Assembly: GCA_965657135.1 (NCBI GenBank)
Contig: CBFHNF010000025.1
Coordinates: forward strand, 1 to 25,507
DNA from: HIMB11 sp965657135
GTDB lineage: Bacteria; Pseudomonadota; Alphaproteobacteria; Rhodobacterales; Rhodobacteraceae
Length of the DNA: 25,507 bases
Direction: 5' to 3'
The position numbers and the translations under genes are program-made. Each line of letters begins with the position of its first letter. The stretch's first letter is position 1. The notes beneath the pieces were generated by a model, which was given only the letters and a program-made list of their open reading frames with translations, did no database searches and was not told where the DNA came from. Of the stretch, positions 1 through 7,810 are shown piece by piece.

Positions 1-489
1 GTAGGGATGCCACAATTGTGTGGCGAATGGATGAGCAACCAAATCTTTTGGCTTGTGATCACCCTACTGGTTATCTTCTTCGTTCTGTCGCGCATTGCGC
101 TTCCCCGCATTGCTGCGGTTCTGGCCGAACGTCAGGGGACAATCACAAACGACATTGCAGCCGCCGAAGATCTTAAGGCAAAAGCTGCAGCAGCCGAAGA
201 CGCATATCAACAGGCTCTAATCGATGCACGCGCAGAAGCCGGAAGCATTGTTGACGCAGCCAAAGCTGAGATCAAAGCTGATTTGGATGCAGCCATGGCA
301 AAAGCAGATGCCGAAATCGCAGACAAAGCGAAAGCCAGCGAAGCGGTGATTGCCGACATTCGCGCAAACGCAATGGCCAGTGTCGAAGAAGTTGCCAAAG
401 CAACAGCCACAGAATTGGTTGGCGCACTTGGTGGCAAAACAGATGAAAACGCGATCAACAATGCCGTTGATGCGCAGCTTAAGGGGTAA
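1..489 (+). CDS. atpF': ATP synthase F0 subunit b' (5' end cut by window)
   Basis: Peripheral stalk subunit of the F0F1 ATP synthase. The reading frame is open to the first base (codons for V-G precede M-P-Q-L), and b' proteins of this group usually carry a short N-terminal extension before a GMPQL-like segment, so the true start is probably upstream of the window and the ATG at 7 is internal. Visible are one N-terminal membrane helix (IFWLVITLLVIFFVLSRIAL) followed by a long Ala/Glu/Lys-rich coiled coil typical of the stalk dimer. Photosynthetic bacteria and many alphaproteobacteria encode b and b' as separate genes, and subunit b follows 4 bp after the stop, so the two form one operon and presumably one heterodimeric stalk. 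The identification is firm; only the N terminus is uncertain. Confidence 0.93.
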   Translation, partial: VGMPQLCGEWMSNQIFWLVITLLVIFFVLSRIALPRIAAVLAERQGTITNDIAAAEDLKAKAAAAEDAYQQALIDARAEAGSIVDAAKAEIKADLDAAMAKADAEIADKAKASEAVIADIRANAMASVEEVAKATATELVGALGGKTDENAINNAVDAQLKG

Positions 490-493
490 GGCG

Positions 494-1051
494 ATGCGGA
501 CACTAGCAGCACTTTCAACCCTGGTTCTGGCAAGCCCTGCTTATGCGGCGTCTGGACCATTCTTTTCGCTGGGCAATACTGACTTTGTTGTCACCCTTGG
601 CTTTATCGGGTTCATTCTTGTTCTGATCTATTTCAAGGTTCCTGGCATGCTGGGTAAAATGTTGGATCAGCGCGCGGAAGGCATCAAAAACGAGCTGGAT
701 GAGGCCCGTAGTCTTCGTGATGAGGCGCAAAGCATTCTTGCTTCTTATGAGCGCAAGCAAAAAGAAGTTCAGGAACAAGCAGCGCGCATCGTAGAGAGCG
801 CAAAAGCCGAAGCACAAGCCGCCGCGGAACAAGCCAAAGCAGATCTTGCAAGCTCTGTTGCGCGTCGTATGGCAGCCGCAGAAGATCAAATCGCATCTGC
901 ACAGGCCGCCGCGGAAAGAGACGTACGCGATGCTGCTGTCAACGTAGCAATCGGCGCAGCCCGTGAAGTGATCGCAGCGCAGCTAACAGCGACAGCCGCG
1001 AACAAACTTATCGACGCAGCCATCAGCGATGTGGAAGATAAGCTTCACTAA
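494..1051 (+). CDS. atpF: ATP synthase F0 subunit b
   Basis: Second peripheral stalk subunit of ATP synthase, 185 residues. The start at 494 is chosen because AAGGGG lies about 7 bases upstream (overlapping the b' stop) and the resulting N terminus is meaningful: MRTLAALSTLVLASPAYA resembles a cleavable signal sequence, which is common in subunit b of this family, followed by a membrane helix (about residues 29-48, FVVTLGFIGFILVLIYF) and a long Ala/Glu-rich coiled coil. The open frame could be extended upstream to 350, but that part lies inside the b' gene and has no ribosome site. Gene end is followed after 20 bases by a strong terminator, so this is the last gene of the F0 operon. Confidence 0.95.
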   Translation: MRTLAALSTLVLASPAYAASGPFFSLGNTDFVVTLGFIGFILVLIYFKVPGMLGKMLDQRAEGIKNELDEARSLRDEAQSILASYERKQKEVQEQAARIVESAKAEAQAAAEQAKADLASSVARRMAAAEDQIASAQAAAERDVRDAAVNVAIGAAREVIAAQLTATAANKLIDAAISDVEDKLH

Positions 1052-1070
1052 GCGATAGCGACATAAAGAT

Positions 1071-1102
1071 AAAAAAACCCAGCCGTTGTGCTGGGTTTTT
1101 TT
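1071..1102 (+). terminator. Intrinsic terminator of the F0 ATP synthase operon
   Basis: Perfect 13-bp inverted repeat (1071-1083 with 1090-1102), arms AAAAAAACCCAGC and GCTGGGTTTTTTT, with a six-base loop. The right arm supplies a seven-T run on the plus strand; the A-rich left arm means it could also work on the minus strand. It lies 20 bases after the atpF stop. Confidence 0.92.
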
Positions 1103-1216
1103 GTTTTGCCGACAAATCAAATTTCAAAAGATTTAAGTATCGAGACTAGATTTTCATGTTCGTTGGAACACTTTACGCTCGGCTCTTCGAAATTTTCATG
1201 GCGACGATGGGTCAAT

Positions 1217-1423
1217 ATGTCAAAATTGTACTATGCTATTCATTCGGACAATAGGCAGCGGCGTGGAATAATTGTTCAATGTGACAATAGAACAAAGGCT
1301 ATAGAATTCTGGATGATTGCCATTCCAATTCCAAATCACCAGATTATTGCGCGAATTCAGTTCGAGGACAAAATGCCAATTTTTCCGACTGTTACACCCG
1401 TTGTGTATAGGAAATGGGTCTGA
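1217..1423 (+). CDS. Doubtful small hypothetical ORF
   Basis: Possible 68-residue protein starting MSKLYYAIHSDNRQRRG. I do not recognise a family. The open frame extends upstream to 1088, but that part begins inside the terminator hairpin, so the ATG at 1217 is the more sensible start. No good Shine-Dalgarno sequence precedes it and codon choice (AGA, AGG, ATA present) differs from the neighbouring genes. The ORF sits alone between the terminator of the ATP synthase operon and the terminator of the opposing soe operon. It may be a recently acquired small gene or just chance; confidence is low. Confidence 0.28.
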   Translation: MSKLYYAIHSDNRQRRGIIVQCDNRTKAIEFWMIAIPIPNHQIIARIQFEDKMPIFPTVTPVVYRKWV

Positions 1424-1430
1424 AACGGAA

Positions 1431-1455
1431 TAAAAAACCCGCCACTTGGGCGGGT
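1431..1455 (-). terminator. Intrinsic terminator of the citrate synthase-tauE-soeABC operon
   Basis: Inverted repeat ACCCGCC / GGCGGGT (1437-1443 and 1449-1455) with a five-base loop. Read on the minus strand the hairpin is followed by a T run (TTTTTTA, 1437-1431), so it ends transcription coming from soeC, whose stop is only 7 bases away. On the plus strand no T run follows. Confidence 0.85.
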
Positions 1456-1462
1456 CTTAAAA

Positions 1463-2335
1463 TTAGCGTTTCCCGTAGTAGAGGCCGACCACATGTTCGG
1501 CCTGGGCAAAGAAGAGCCAGCGGGATGTGATTACGCCTGCGATATGGGCGATTACGGCCAGCAGGGCCAGAATGTGGTTAAATTCCAGTGCCAAGAGCAA
1601 TACAGGAGTGCCTGCAAACAGGATCAGCGCTATGATGCGCAGTTTTGCGGTATGCTTGCGACCCACCACATAAACGAATTCTTTCAATAGATAGTTCGTA
1701 CCAGTGTGCGGCGGTTCAAATGCACGAACACTGCCACGATCACCCAAACCTGTCGCTGTTGCCAGAGTTGTTCCAGAGTCTTGCAATGCGCGATCGCCCT
1801 GCATCCATGCAACGACTTGCAAGGCTGCCAATACGCACAGCGCCGGCATAGCAAGCGAAACTTGGCCCGCAAACAACGCACCCCCTGCAAGTGAATAGCC
1901 CAGGAACAAAGCAGGCGTCCATGGGGTATGCCAGCGCGGGATTGTTGCCAACTGACGATATATCATCGCTGTTGAAAACACGGTTGCCATCGACAGTGCC
2001 GCACCCAAATAGGAAATGATGTCGATGCGCGTTTCAAAGAATATTTGTGCGATTGCGCCCAAACCACTGACGCACAGTGCCATAACGGCCAACCACGCCT
2101 CTCGGCTAAGCCAAGACGAACGCCATTGCGTAAATGCCTTAAGCGCGCGTTCAGGGTGTCCCAAGTGAAAGGTCGAAAAAATCAATCCACCCACGGCGAA
2201 GGCATAGGCGATTGCATAGAACACAAAGGCGACCAATCCCGTTGAAGCAGGCATTCCAAGCCCCAAAAAGAACAGGAGTCCAAACCCGAGACCCGAAAGA
2301 GACGTAAATAAAATAACGGAGGGTGCTGGATGCAT
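1463..2335 (-). CDS. soeC: Sulfite dehydrogenase membrane anchor subunit SoeC (DmsC-like)
   Basis: Predicted integral membrane subunit, 290 residues, with about eight hydrophobic helices starting at the N terminus (SVILFTSLSGLGFGLLFFLG). Sequence style, including the HLGHPERALKAFTQWRSSWLSRE segment between helices 2 and 3, matches the DmsC anchor family of molybdoenzyme complexes. Such anchors hold the soluble catalytic and iron-sulfur subunits at the membrane and pass electrons to quinone. The start overlaps the soeB stop (TAATG), so it is translationally coupled to soeB, and a terminator follows. In the context of xsc, pta and a sulfite exporter, the assignment to SoeC (sulfite oxidation on the cytoplasmic side) is preferred over DMSO reductase anchor. 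The family call is firm, the substrate is inferred. Confidence 0.85.
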   Translation of the reverse strand: MHPAPSVILFTSLSGLGFGLLFFLGLGMPASTGLVAFVFYAIAYAFAVGGLIFSTFHLGHPERALKAFTQWRSSWLSREAWLAVMALCVSGLGAIAQIFFETRIDIISYLGAALSMATVFSTAMIYRQLATIPRWHTPWTPALFLGYSLAGGALFAGQVSLAMPALCVLAALQVVAWMQGDRALQDSGTTLATATGLGDRGSVRAFEPPHTGTNYLLKEFVYVVGRKHTAKLRIIALILFAGTPVLLLALEFNHILALLAVIAHIAGVITSRWLFFAQAEHVVGLYYGKR

Positions 2336-3081
2336 TATAATTTCTCCAATGTTCGATCAAGCCAATTGAAAAAGCCCTGAGGATTTTCTGCCTGTGCTTC
2401 TAAGGTATGAGTTGCGCCACGCTCTGGATCAAGTTGGTCCTTAAGGCGTGGAGGTAGGTATTTGTTGACGGGTTTGGTATTCATTTCTGGCATCAGGTCA
2501 AAGCCCCCACGATCTGCGACCAGCTTGCTGACGTCGCTGTTCGGATCTCCTAAATCGCCAAAATGGCGCGCGCCTGACGGGCAAGTGCGAACGCAGGCTG
2601 GTACGCGATCTTCTTCGGGCAAATTTTCATTATAGATGCGATCGACGCAAAGGGTGCATTTTTTCATGACCTTCTCTTCGCCGTCTAACTCTCGTGCGCC
2701 ATATGGACATGCCCATGCACATAGACCACAACCGATACAGTCGGTTTCATTCACAAGAACAATCCCATCCTCGGTGCGTTTATAACTTGCCCCTGTTGGA
2801 CAAACAGTCACACAGGGTGCGTCATCACAATGCAAACAGGATTTTGGAAAATGGATCAGTTGCGCAGGACTGTCCTCGGGTTGGACTTCGTAGGAATGCA
2901 CACGGTTTAAAAATGTCCCAAGGGGATTTTCCCCATAGGCGTCTTGGTCCGCAAGCGGTGCCCCATAGTTTTCAGTGTTCCAACCTTTGCAAGAAACGAC
3001 ACAGGCATGACAGCCGACGCAGGTGTCTAAATCAATGACAAGGCCCAGTTTTTTATCAGTCGATGTTGGTAGACAAGTCAT
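2335..3081 (-). CDS. soeB: Sulfite dehydrogenase iron-sulfur subunit SoeB
   Basis: Electron-transfer subunit with four [4Fe-4S] clusters, 248 residues. Sixteen cluster cysteines are visible: residues 21, 24, 27, 31; 82, 85, 90, 94; 115, 118, 121, 125; and 142, 145, 163, 167, the standard arrangement of DmsB/PsrB-like subunits. No signal peptide is present, as expected for a cytoplasmic subunit. The ATG overlaps the soeA stop by four bases (ATGA), and the stop overlaps the soeC start, so stoichiometric translation with both neighbours is likely. It should carry electrons from the molybdenum site in SoeA to the membrane anchor SoeC. The function as sulfite dehydrogenase rests on gene context and on the known SoeABC enzymes of Allochromatium and roseobacters. 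Confidence 0.88.
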   Translation of the reverse strand: MTCLPTSTDKKLGLVIDLDTCVGCHACVVSCKGWNTENYGAPLADQDAYGENPLGTFLNRVHSYEVQPEDSPAQLIHFPKSCLHCDDAPCVTVCPTGASYKRTEDGIVLVNETDCIGCGLCAWACPYGARELDGEEKVMKKCTLCVDRIYNENLPEEDRVPACVRTCPSGARHFGDLGDPNSDVSKLVADRGGFDLMPEMNTKPVNKYLPPRLKDQLDPERGATHTLEAQAENPQGFFNWLDRTLEKL

Positions 3082-5873
3082 GACGTTTCCTCAGTGCTTT
3101 GTTTGATGGTTTTAGGTCCCTGACCAACGGGCGATTTCAATGTATCAAATTGTGGTTGGCTGCCGCTGGGTGGAGATGTTTTTTCAATACGAACACGCAG
3201 GTCGAACCATGCCGCCTGGCCTGTGATCGGATCTGAATTAGACCAGCGCAAACCATCGCCCTTTGGTGGTAACAATTCCGAAATCAAATGGTTCAACAAA
3301 AACCCTTTGTTCGCCTCTGGCGCCTCGGGATCTAATGCCCAGGCCCCGCGACGTTTGCCAATGGCGTTCCATGTCCAGATTGTATTCTCATTAAGCGCAG
3401 CCATTTCAGCGACTGGCACAGTGATGTCACCATTGGGCGAACTGACCTTGGCCCAATCGCCATCAACCAGTCCCTGTTCTTTCATTACTTTGGATGGTAA
3501 ATACATTGGGTTCATCCCATGAATTTGACGCAACCATGCGTTCTGACTGCCCCAACTGTGATACATGGCCATCGGGCGTTGTGTTAGGGCATGCAGTGGG
3601 TATTCTTCGTCATTTGCCACTGTTGCTGTTGGATACCAGATGGGCAGCGGACTCATAACCTGTTGTAATTGCGCACGCAGATTTTCTGGTGGTTGGTGTT
3701 CCCCCACACCGTGGGCCGCGTTATTGAATTTTTGCAGTGGTTCAACATAGAGCTGGAACAAATAGGGTTGGGGCGTGTCATACAAACCGGTTTCGACGGC
3801 CCACTCCTGATAATCAATGTTCCAAGGTTTAAAATAGCTCGCTCTTTCTGGGACGTGCTTGATCCAGACGCTGCCATTTTCGATGTAACGTTCGATTTGT
3901 TCTGGGTTCACGGGACCACGTCCTGTGTCATCTTCGCTACGCCAACCTGCCAGCGGGCCAATTCCGGGTTTGCGTTCATGGTTGATCATATAATCGGCAT
4001 AATCAGTATATTTTGCACTGCCATCATCGTTTACAAAACCAGGTAATCCCAATCGTGCGCCCAAGTCGACCAAGACAGACTGGAACCCACGCACGTCGCG
4101 GTCGGGTTCGATGACAGGCCAGCGGATAGCATCGGCTGCGGCATCTGCTTCGCAAATGGGACGGTCAAGCAAACTGATGCAATCATGCCGTTCCAGGTAT
4201 GTGGCATCTGGCAGGATCAAATCTGCATAGGCTACCATCTCTGAGCTATAGGCGTCCGAATAAATAATGCGCGGAATGACGTAGTCGCCGTTCTCACCCT
4301 TATCCGTGAGCATATCCATCACTGAGTTGGTGTTCATAGAACTGTTCCAGCTCATGTTGGCCATATACATGAACAAAGTATCAATTTTGTATGGATTTCC
4401 TGCATGTGCATTTGAAATCACCATATGCATCAAACCGTGCGCTGACATTGGGTTTTCCCATGTGAACGCCTTGTCGATGCGTTGCGCATTGCCATTTTCG
4501 TCAAGGCACAGATCCTCTGGCCCATGCACAAACCCCAAATGCGGACCATTCAGAGGCGCATTCGGTGTCGCGTTGGCATGCGGTTTGGGGTGAATTTCAG
4601 AGGGTTTTGGGTAGGGCGGTTTAAAGCGGAAGCTACCCGGCGTTTCAACCGCACCCAAAATGATCTGCAATGTGTGCAATGCGCGACAGGTTTGAAACCC
4701 GTTTGCATGCGCTGAAATTCCGCGCATTGCATGGATCGACACAGGACGCCCAATCATTTCTTCGTATGTATTTCCACGGAAATCTGTCCATGATTGTGGC
4801 AGGCGGATTTCTTGATCAAATGCGACATGCGCCAATTCAGCAGCCAATGCGCGAATACGTTTTGCGGAAATGCCGCATAGATCGGCAACGGCCTCTGGCG
4901 TGTTTTCAGGGGATAGGAAATGTTCGATCATCTTAGTGAAAACGCTGGTCGCACCATTGTGTGATCCCCGTAGGTCGGGTTCCGCCCCCTGATGATCAAA
5001 TGCAACAACATTCCCAGACTTACGGTCCACGATCAGTGGCTTGCCGTTGTCGTCACGTAGAAACAGCCCTGTTTCAGGATCAAGCAAAACAGGTGCGTTT
5101 GTGAACCGCGCAAGATAGGTCAGATCAATCTTACCCGCTTCGATCAGGCAATAGATGAGAGACAAAATGAAACGTCCATCCGTGCCAGGTGTGATGCCCA
5201 CCCACTCATCTGCAACGGCATTGTATCCTGTCCGGATTGGGTTGACGCCAATCACGCGCGCGCCGCGCTCTTTGATTTTACCAATGCCCATTTTGATGGG
5301 GTTACTATCGTGATCTTCGGCAACGCCAAACAGCATGAAGAGTTTCGTATGATCCCAGTCAGGCTGCCCAAATTCCCAAAATGCGCCCCCCATGGTATAA
5401 ATGCCGGCGGTTGCCATGTTCACACTGCAAAACCCGCCGTGCGCCGCAAAGTTCGGTGTGCCAAACATTTGCGCCCAATAGCCGGTAAAGGACTGTGACT
5501 GATCACGTCCTGTGAAAAATGCTAATTTTTCGGGTTCTTTTTCGCGCAGCGGTGCCAACCAATCTGTTGCCAACCCAAGCGCTTCTTCCCACGTGATCTC
5601 TTCAAATTCGCCAGATCCACGTTCACCAACACGTTTTAATGGCGCACGCAACCGTGACGGTGCCGTCACTTGCATGATGCCTGCCGATCCCTTTGCACAT
5701 AGGACACCCTTGTTGACTGGGTGATCACGGTTACCTTCGATATAGGCGACTTTGCCATCTTTCATATGGACGTTGATCCCGCAACGACAGGCACACATGT
5801 AACATGTTGTTTTGCGAATTTCGTCCGACACTTTTGGTGACGTTTCGACGTAGGGTTGATCTTTCACGTGCAT
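3078..5873 (-). CDS. soeA: Sulfite dehydrogenase molybdopterin subunit SoeA
   Basis: Catalytic subunit of the DMSO-reductase family (bis-MGD molybdoenzyme), 931 residues. An N-terminal [4Fe-4S] site is formed by C24, C27, C31 and C59 (CYMCACRC and VLCAKG). The likely molybdenum ligand is C149 in GGFCSVN. There is no twin-arginine signal, so the enzyme should face the cytoplasm, which fits SoeABC and argues against periplasmic DMSO, polysulfide or thiosulfate reductases. It would oxidise the sulfite released by Xsc to sulfate. The start is ambiguous: GAGGAG abuts the ATG at 5873, whereas a GTG two codons further (5867) has ideal spacing of six bases. It starts 11 bases after tauE and overlaps soeB by four bases. 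Confidence 0.88.
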   Translation of the reverse strand: MHVKDQPYVETSPKVSDEIRKTTCYMCACRCGINVHMKDGKVAYIEGNRDHPVNKGVLCAKGSAGIMQVTAPSRLRAPLKRVGERGSGEFEEITWEEALGLATDWLAPLREKEPEKLAFFTGRDQSQSFTGYWAQMFGTPNFAAHGGFCSVNMATAGIYTMGGAFWEFGQPDWDHTKLFMLFGVAEDHDSNPIKMGIGKIKERGARVIGVNPIRTGYNAVADEWVGITPGTDGRFILSLIYCLIEAGKIDLTYLARFTNAPVLLDPETGLFLRDDNGKPLIVDRKSGNVVAFDHQGAEPDLRGSHNGATSVFTKMIEHFLSPENTPEAVADLCGISAKRIRALAAELAHVAFDQEIRLPQSWTDFRGNTYEEMIGRPVSIHAMRGISAHANGFQTCRALHTLQIILGAVETPGSFRFKPPYPKPSEIHPKPHANATPNAPLNGPHLGFVHGPEDLCLDENGNAQRIDKAFTWENPMSAHGLMHMVISNAHAGNPYKIDTLFMYMANMSWNSSMNTNSVMDMLTDKGENGDYVIPRIIYSDAYSSEMVAYADLILPDATYLERHDCISLLDRPICEADAAADAIRWPVIEPDRDVRGFQSVLVDLGARLGLPGFVNDDGSAKYTDYADYMINHERKPGIGPLAGWRSEDDTGRGPVNPEQIERYIENGSVWIKHVPERASYFKPWNIDYQEWAVETGLYDTPQPYLFQLYVEPLQKFNNAAHGVGEHQPPENLRAQLQQVMSPLPIWYPTATVANDEEYPLHALTQRPMAMYHSWGSQNAWLRQIHGMNPMYLPSKVMKEQGLVDGDWAKVSSPNGDITVPVAEMAALNENTIWTWNAIGKRRGAWALDPEAPEANKGFLLNHLISELLPPKGDGLRWSNSDPITGQAAWFDLRVRIEKTSPPSGSQPQFDTLKSPVGQGPKTIKQSTEETS

Positions 5874-5883
5874 CTCCTCAGGC

Positions 5884-6633
5884 TTATGTTGCCAATTTGA
5901 TCAGTCCAAATATGGACAGACCGACCAATAATGACAAACATATTGGGCGATAGTAGGTTTCAAAGTTTGGTGTAAACAGGGCTATGCCTGCAATTACACC
6001 GAGTGACGTCGGGATAGTTAATGCCGCCGCGCGAAGCATAGCGGTTTTGTCCAAAACGCCAAACAAAATCAGCGTTACGAATGTGGTTATTGTTCCTAAA
6101 AACAAAAACATGACCAATGCTGCGCGCATTTGACGAGGGTTGCTATCAGAGGACAAAACATAAAGCGCAACAACCATACCGCCGACAGAGGCAAGGCCCG
6201 TTGCGATGCCTGCACCAATACCTGCGGCGACAAGTCCTGAGCGCGTGTTTAAAAAGGCAATGCGCAAGTTGGCCAGTTGCGTAATGGCGAGACCCAAGAT
6301 AAGGCAGAGCGCAATGGATTGGGACAATTCGGAAGAGACGTTTTGTGTCACATACAAACCAAGTGGCACTGCGATGGCCGACCCCAACCACAAAGTCACG
6401 GCTGCGCTCTTATCTGCGTCTTTCCAACCACCACGCACCATCATGGCACTTGCGACCAGTTCAAGCCACCAGCAAATGGGGATAAGCGCAAGCGGCGATA
6501 GGATCAGTGCCGCGGATGCCATAACAGTCGCAGAAAGTGCAAAACCCGTAAATCCACGCACCAATCCCGCGCAGAAACAAATCACTGCAAGCAGTGTAAG
6601 TTCTGTTTGGGTTAGGGTGAGAAGGTCTTGCAT
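5884..6633 (-). CDS. tauE: TauE/SafE-family sulfite exporter
   Basis: Polytopic membrane protein of about 249 residues with roughly eight hydrophobic helices and the TauE/SafE hallmark LVRGFTGFALS near the N terminus and a second glycine-rich half (GIGAGIATGLASVGGMVV) later. Members next to xsc are thought to export sulfite (or a related sulfonate product) from the cytoplasm. The frame is open to 6690, but that would overlap the citrate synthase gene by 47 bases; the ATG at 6633, 11 bases after that stop, is preferred and gives the usual family length. Its Shine-Dalgarno is close (CAGGAA directly before ATG), so translation may depend on ribosomes arriving from the upstream gene. Substrate is inferred from context. 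Confidence 0.83.
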   Translation of the reverse strand: MQDLLTLTQTELTLLAVICFCAGLVRGFTGFALSATVMASAALILSPLALIPICWWLELVASAMMVRGGWKDADKSAAVTLWLGSAIAVPLGLYVTQNVSSELSQSIALCLILGLAITQLANLRIAFLNTRSGLVAAGIGAGIATGLASVGGMVVALYVLSSDSNPRQMRAALVMFLFLGTITTFVTLILFGVLDKTAMLRAAALTIPTSLGVIAGIALFTPNFETYYRPICLSLLVGLSIFGLIKLAT

Positions 6634-6643
6634 TTCCTGCGAT

Positions 6644-7780
6644 TTATCCGCGCTCAGAAAGAGCGACATACTCGCGTGGCTCGGCGCCATTATACAGGGT
6701 CAACGGACGAATAAGGATGTTGCCTTCGAGTTGTTCAATACATTGTATAATCCAACCGGGCATGCGACCGATCGCAAAAATAGGGACGTACAAATCCATT
6801 GGAATACCGTGCAATTGGTACACCACACCCGAATAGAAATCGACATTCACATTCAGGCCGTGGCGGGCATAGGGTTTCATTGCATCAACCACACCCTGTA
6901 GGATTTCGTACCATTCTGGCGCACCCATTTCTTCGCCCAACTTGCGCACACCTTCGCGCATGTGGCGCGCTCGGGGATCTTCTGCACGATAAACACGGTG
7001 GCCAAAACCTGTCACGGCCTCTTTGTTCGCGCGTTTTTGCTTTACGTAGTCGGCTGCGTATTCTGGTTTGCCGATCTCTTTCACCATCTTCATCACATCT
7101 TCTGCGGCGCCTCCGTGGGCGGGTCCAGCCAATGTAGAAAGTGCGGTAACGACTGCGCCGTGTAAGTTGGCTTCTGTTCCAATGGTAACGCGTGCGGCAA
7201 AACTGGACGCATTTGAGCCATGTTCAGCATGCAAGATAAAATCAACGTCAGCTAAGCGTGCGGCATCCTCAGATGGTTTTTCGCCCTTTAGCATCCAAAG
7301 CCAATTTGCGGCATGGGAAAGTGATTTGTCTGCCTGCACGGGCTCTTGCCCGTTTCGGATGCGGTCGTGCGCCGCGACGATCATTGGAACCTGTGATGTC
7401 AGTTTGATGCCGTTTTCAATGAAGGCTTCGACAGTTACCAACTGGCTGTCTTGAGTGAGGGCCGCAAGTGCCGAAGTGGCTGTGCGAAGCACGTCCATCG
7501 GATGACCATCCTTTGTTGAGCGGATCACATCATAAACTGCTGCGGGTAATTCACGTGCATCTTTTAGCTTTGCATCAAAGGCGGCCAGTTCGGATGATGA
7601 TGGCAGCTCGCCATAAATCAACAGATATGAGACTTCTTCAAAAGTGGACTGTGTGGCAAGTGCATCAATTGAATATCCACGATAACTGAGGGTGCCCGCA
7701 GATCCATCAATATGACTTACGGCGGATCGTTCGAAATAAATACCCTTTAGGCCACGGTTAATCTTGACGTTTTCGCTCAT
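6644..7780 (-). CDS. Citrate synthase family protein (short type)
   Basis: Condenses acetyl-CoA (or possibly propionyl-CoA) with oxaloacetate. At 378 residues it belongs to the short citrate/2-methylcitrate synthase group rather than the roughly 430-residue housekeeping form. Key positions are visible: H222 in GPAHGGA, H261 in GFGHRVY, D314 in NVDFYSG, plus HAEHGSNAS (184-192) and the arginine of RPLTLYNG (358-365). Start supported by AAAGGAG seven bases before ATG. It is the first gene of the operon with tauE and soeABC and is divergent from pta, so a role in drawing acetyl-CoA from taurine into the TCA cycle is a reasonable inference. A 2-methylcitrate synthase is the main alternative, but no prp genes are nearby. 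Confidence 0.88.
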   Translation of the reverse strand: MSENVKINRGLKGIYFERSAVSHIDGSAGTLSYRGYSIDALATQSTFEEVSYLLIYGELPSSSELAAFDAKLKDARELPAAVYDVIRSTKDGHPMDVLRTATSALAALTQDSQLVTVEAFIENGIKLTSQVPMIVAAHDRIRNGQEPVQADKSLSHAANWLWMLKGEKPSEDAARLADVDFILHAEHGSNASSFAARVTIGTEANLHGAVVTALSTLAGPAHGGAAEDVMKMVKEIGKPEYAADYVKQKRANKEAVTGFGHRVYRAEDPRARHMREGVRKLGEEMGAPEWYEILQGVVDAMKPYARHGLNVNVDFYSGVVYQLHGIPMDLYVPIFAIGRMPGWIIQCIEQLEGNILIRPLTLYNGAEPREYVALSERG

Positions 7781-7810
7781 TGCTGGCTCCTTTCACAAAA
7801 CGGAGGCGAT

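Noticed and set aside
350..493. Upstream extension of atpF to 350
   Set aside because: It lies inside the b' gene in another frame; a good ribosome site and signal-like N terminus place the start at 494.
3078..5873. DMSO, polysulfide or thiosulfate reductase instead of sulfite dehydrogenase
   Set aside because: No twin-arginine signal on the catalytic subunit and linkage to xsc, pta and a sulfite exporter favour SoeABC; not excluded by sequence alone.
6634..6690. Earlier start for the TauE-family protein
   Set aside because: Would overlap the citrate synthase gene by 47 bases without a ribosome site; family length fits the ATG at 6633.
7745..7760. TAGGCCA-like match to the candidate TauR half-site within the citrate synthase gene
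   Set aside because: No partner at a 23-bp distance on either side; a single short match is expected by chance.
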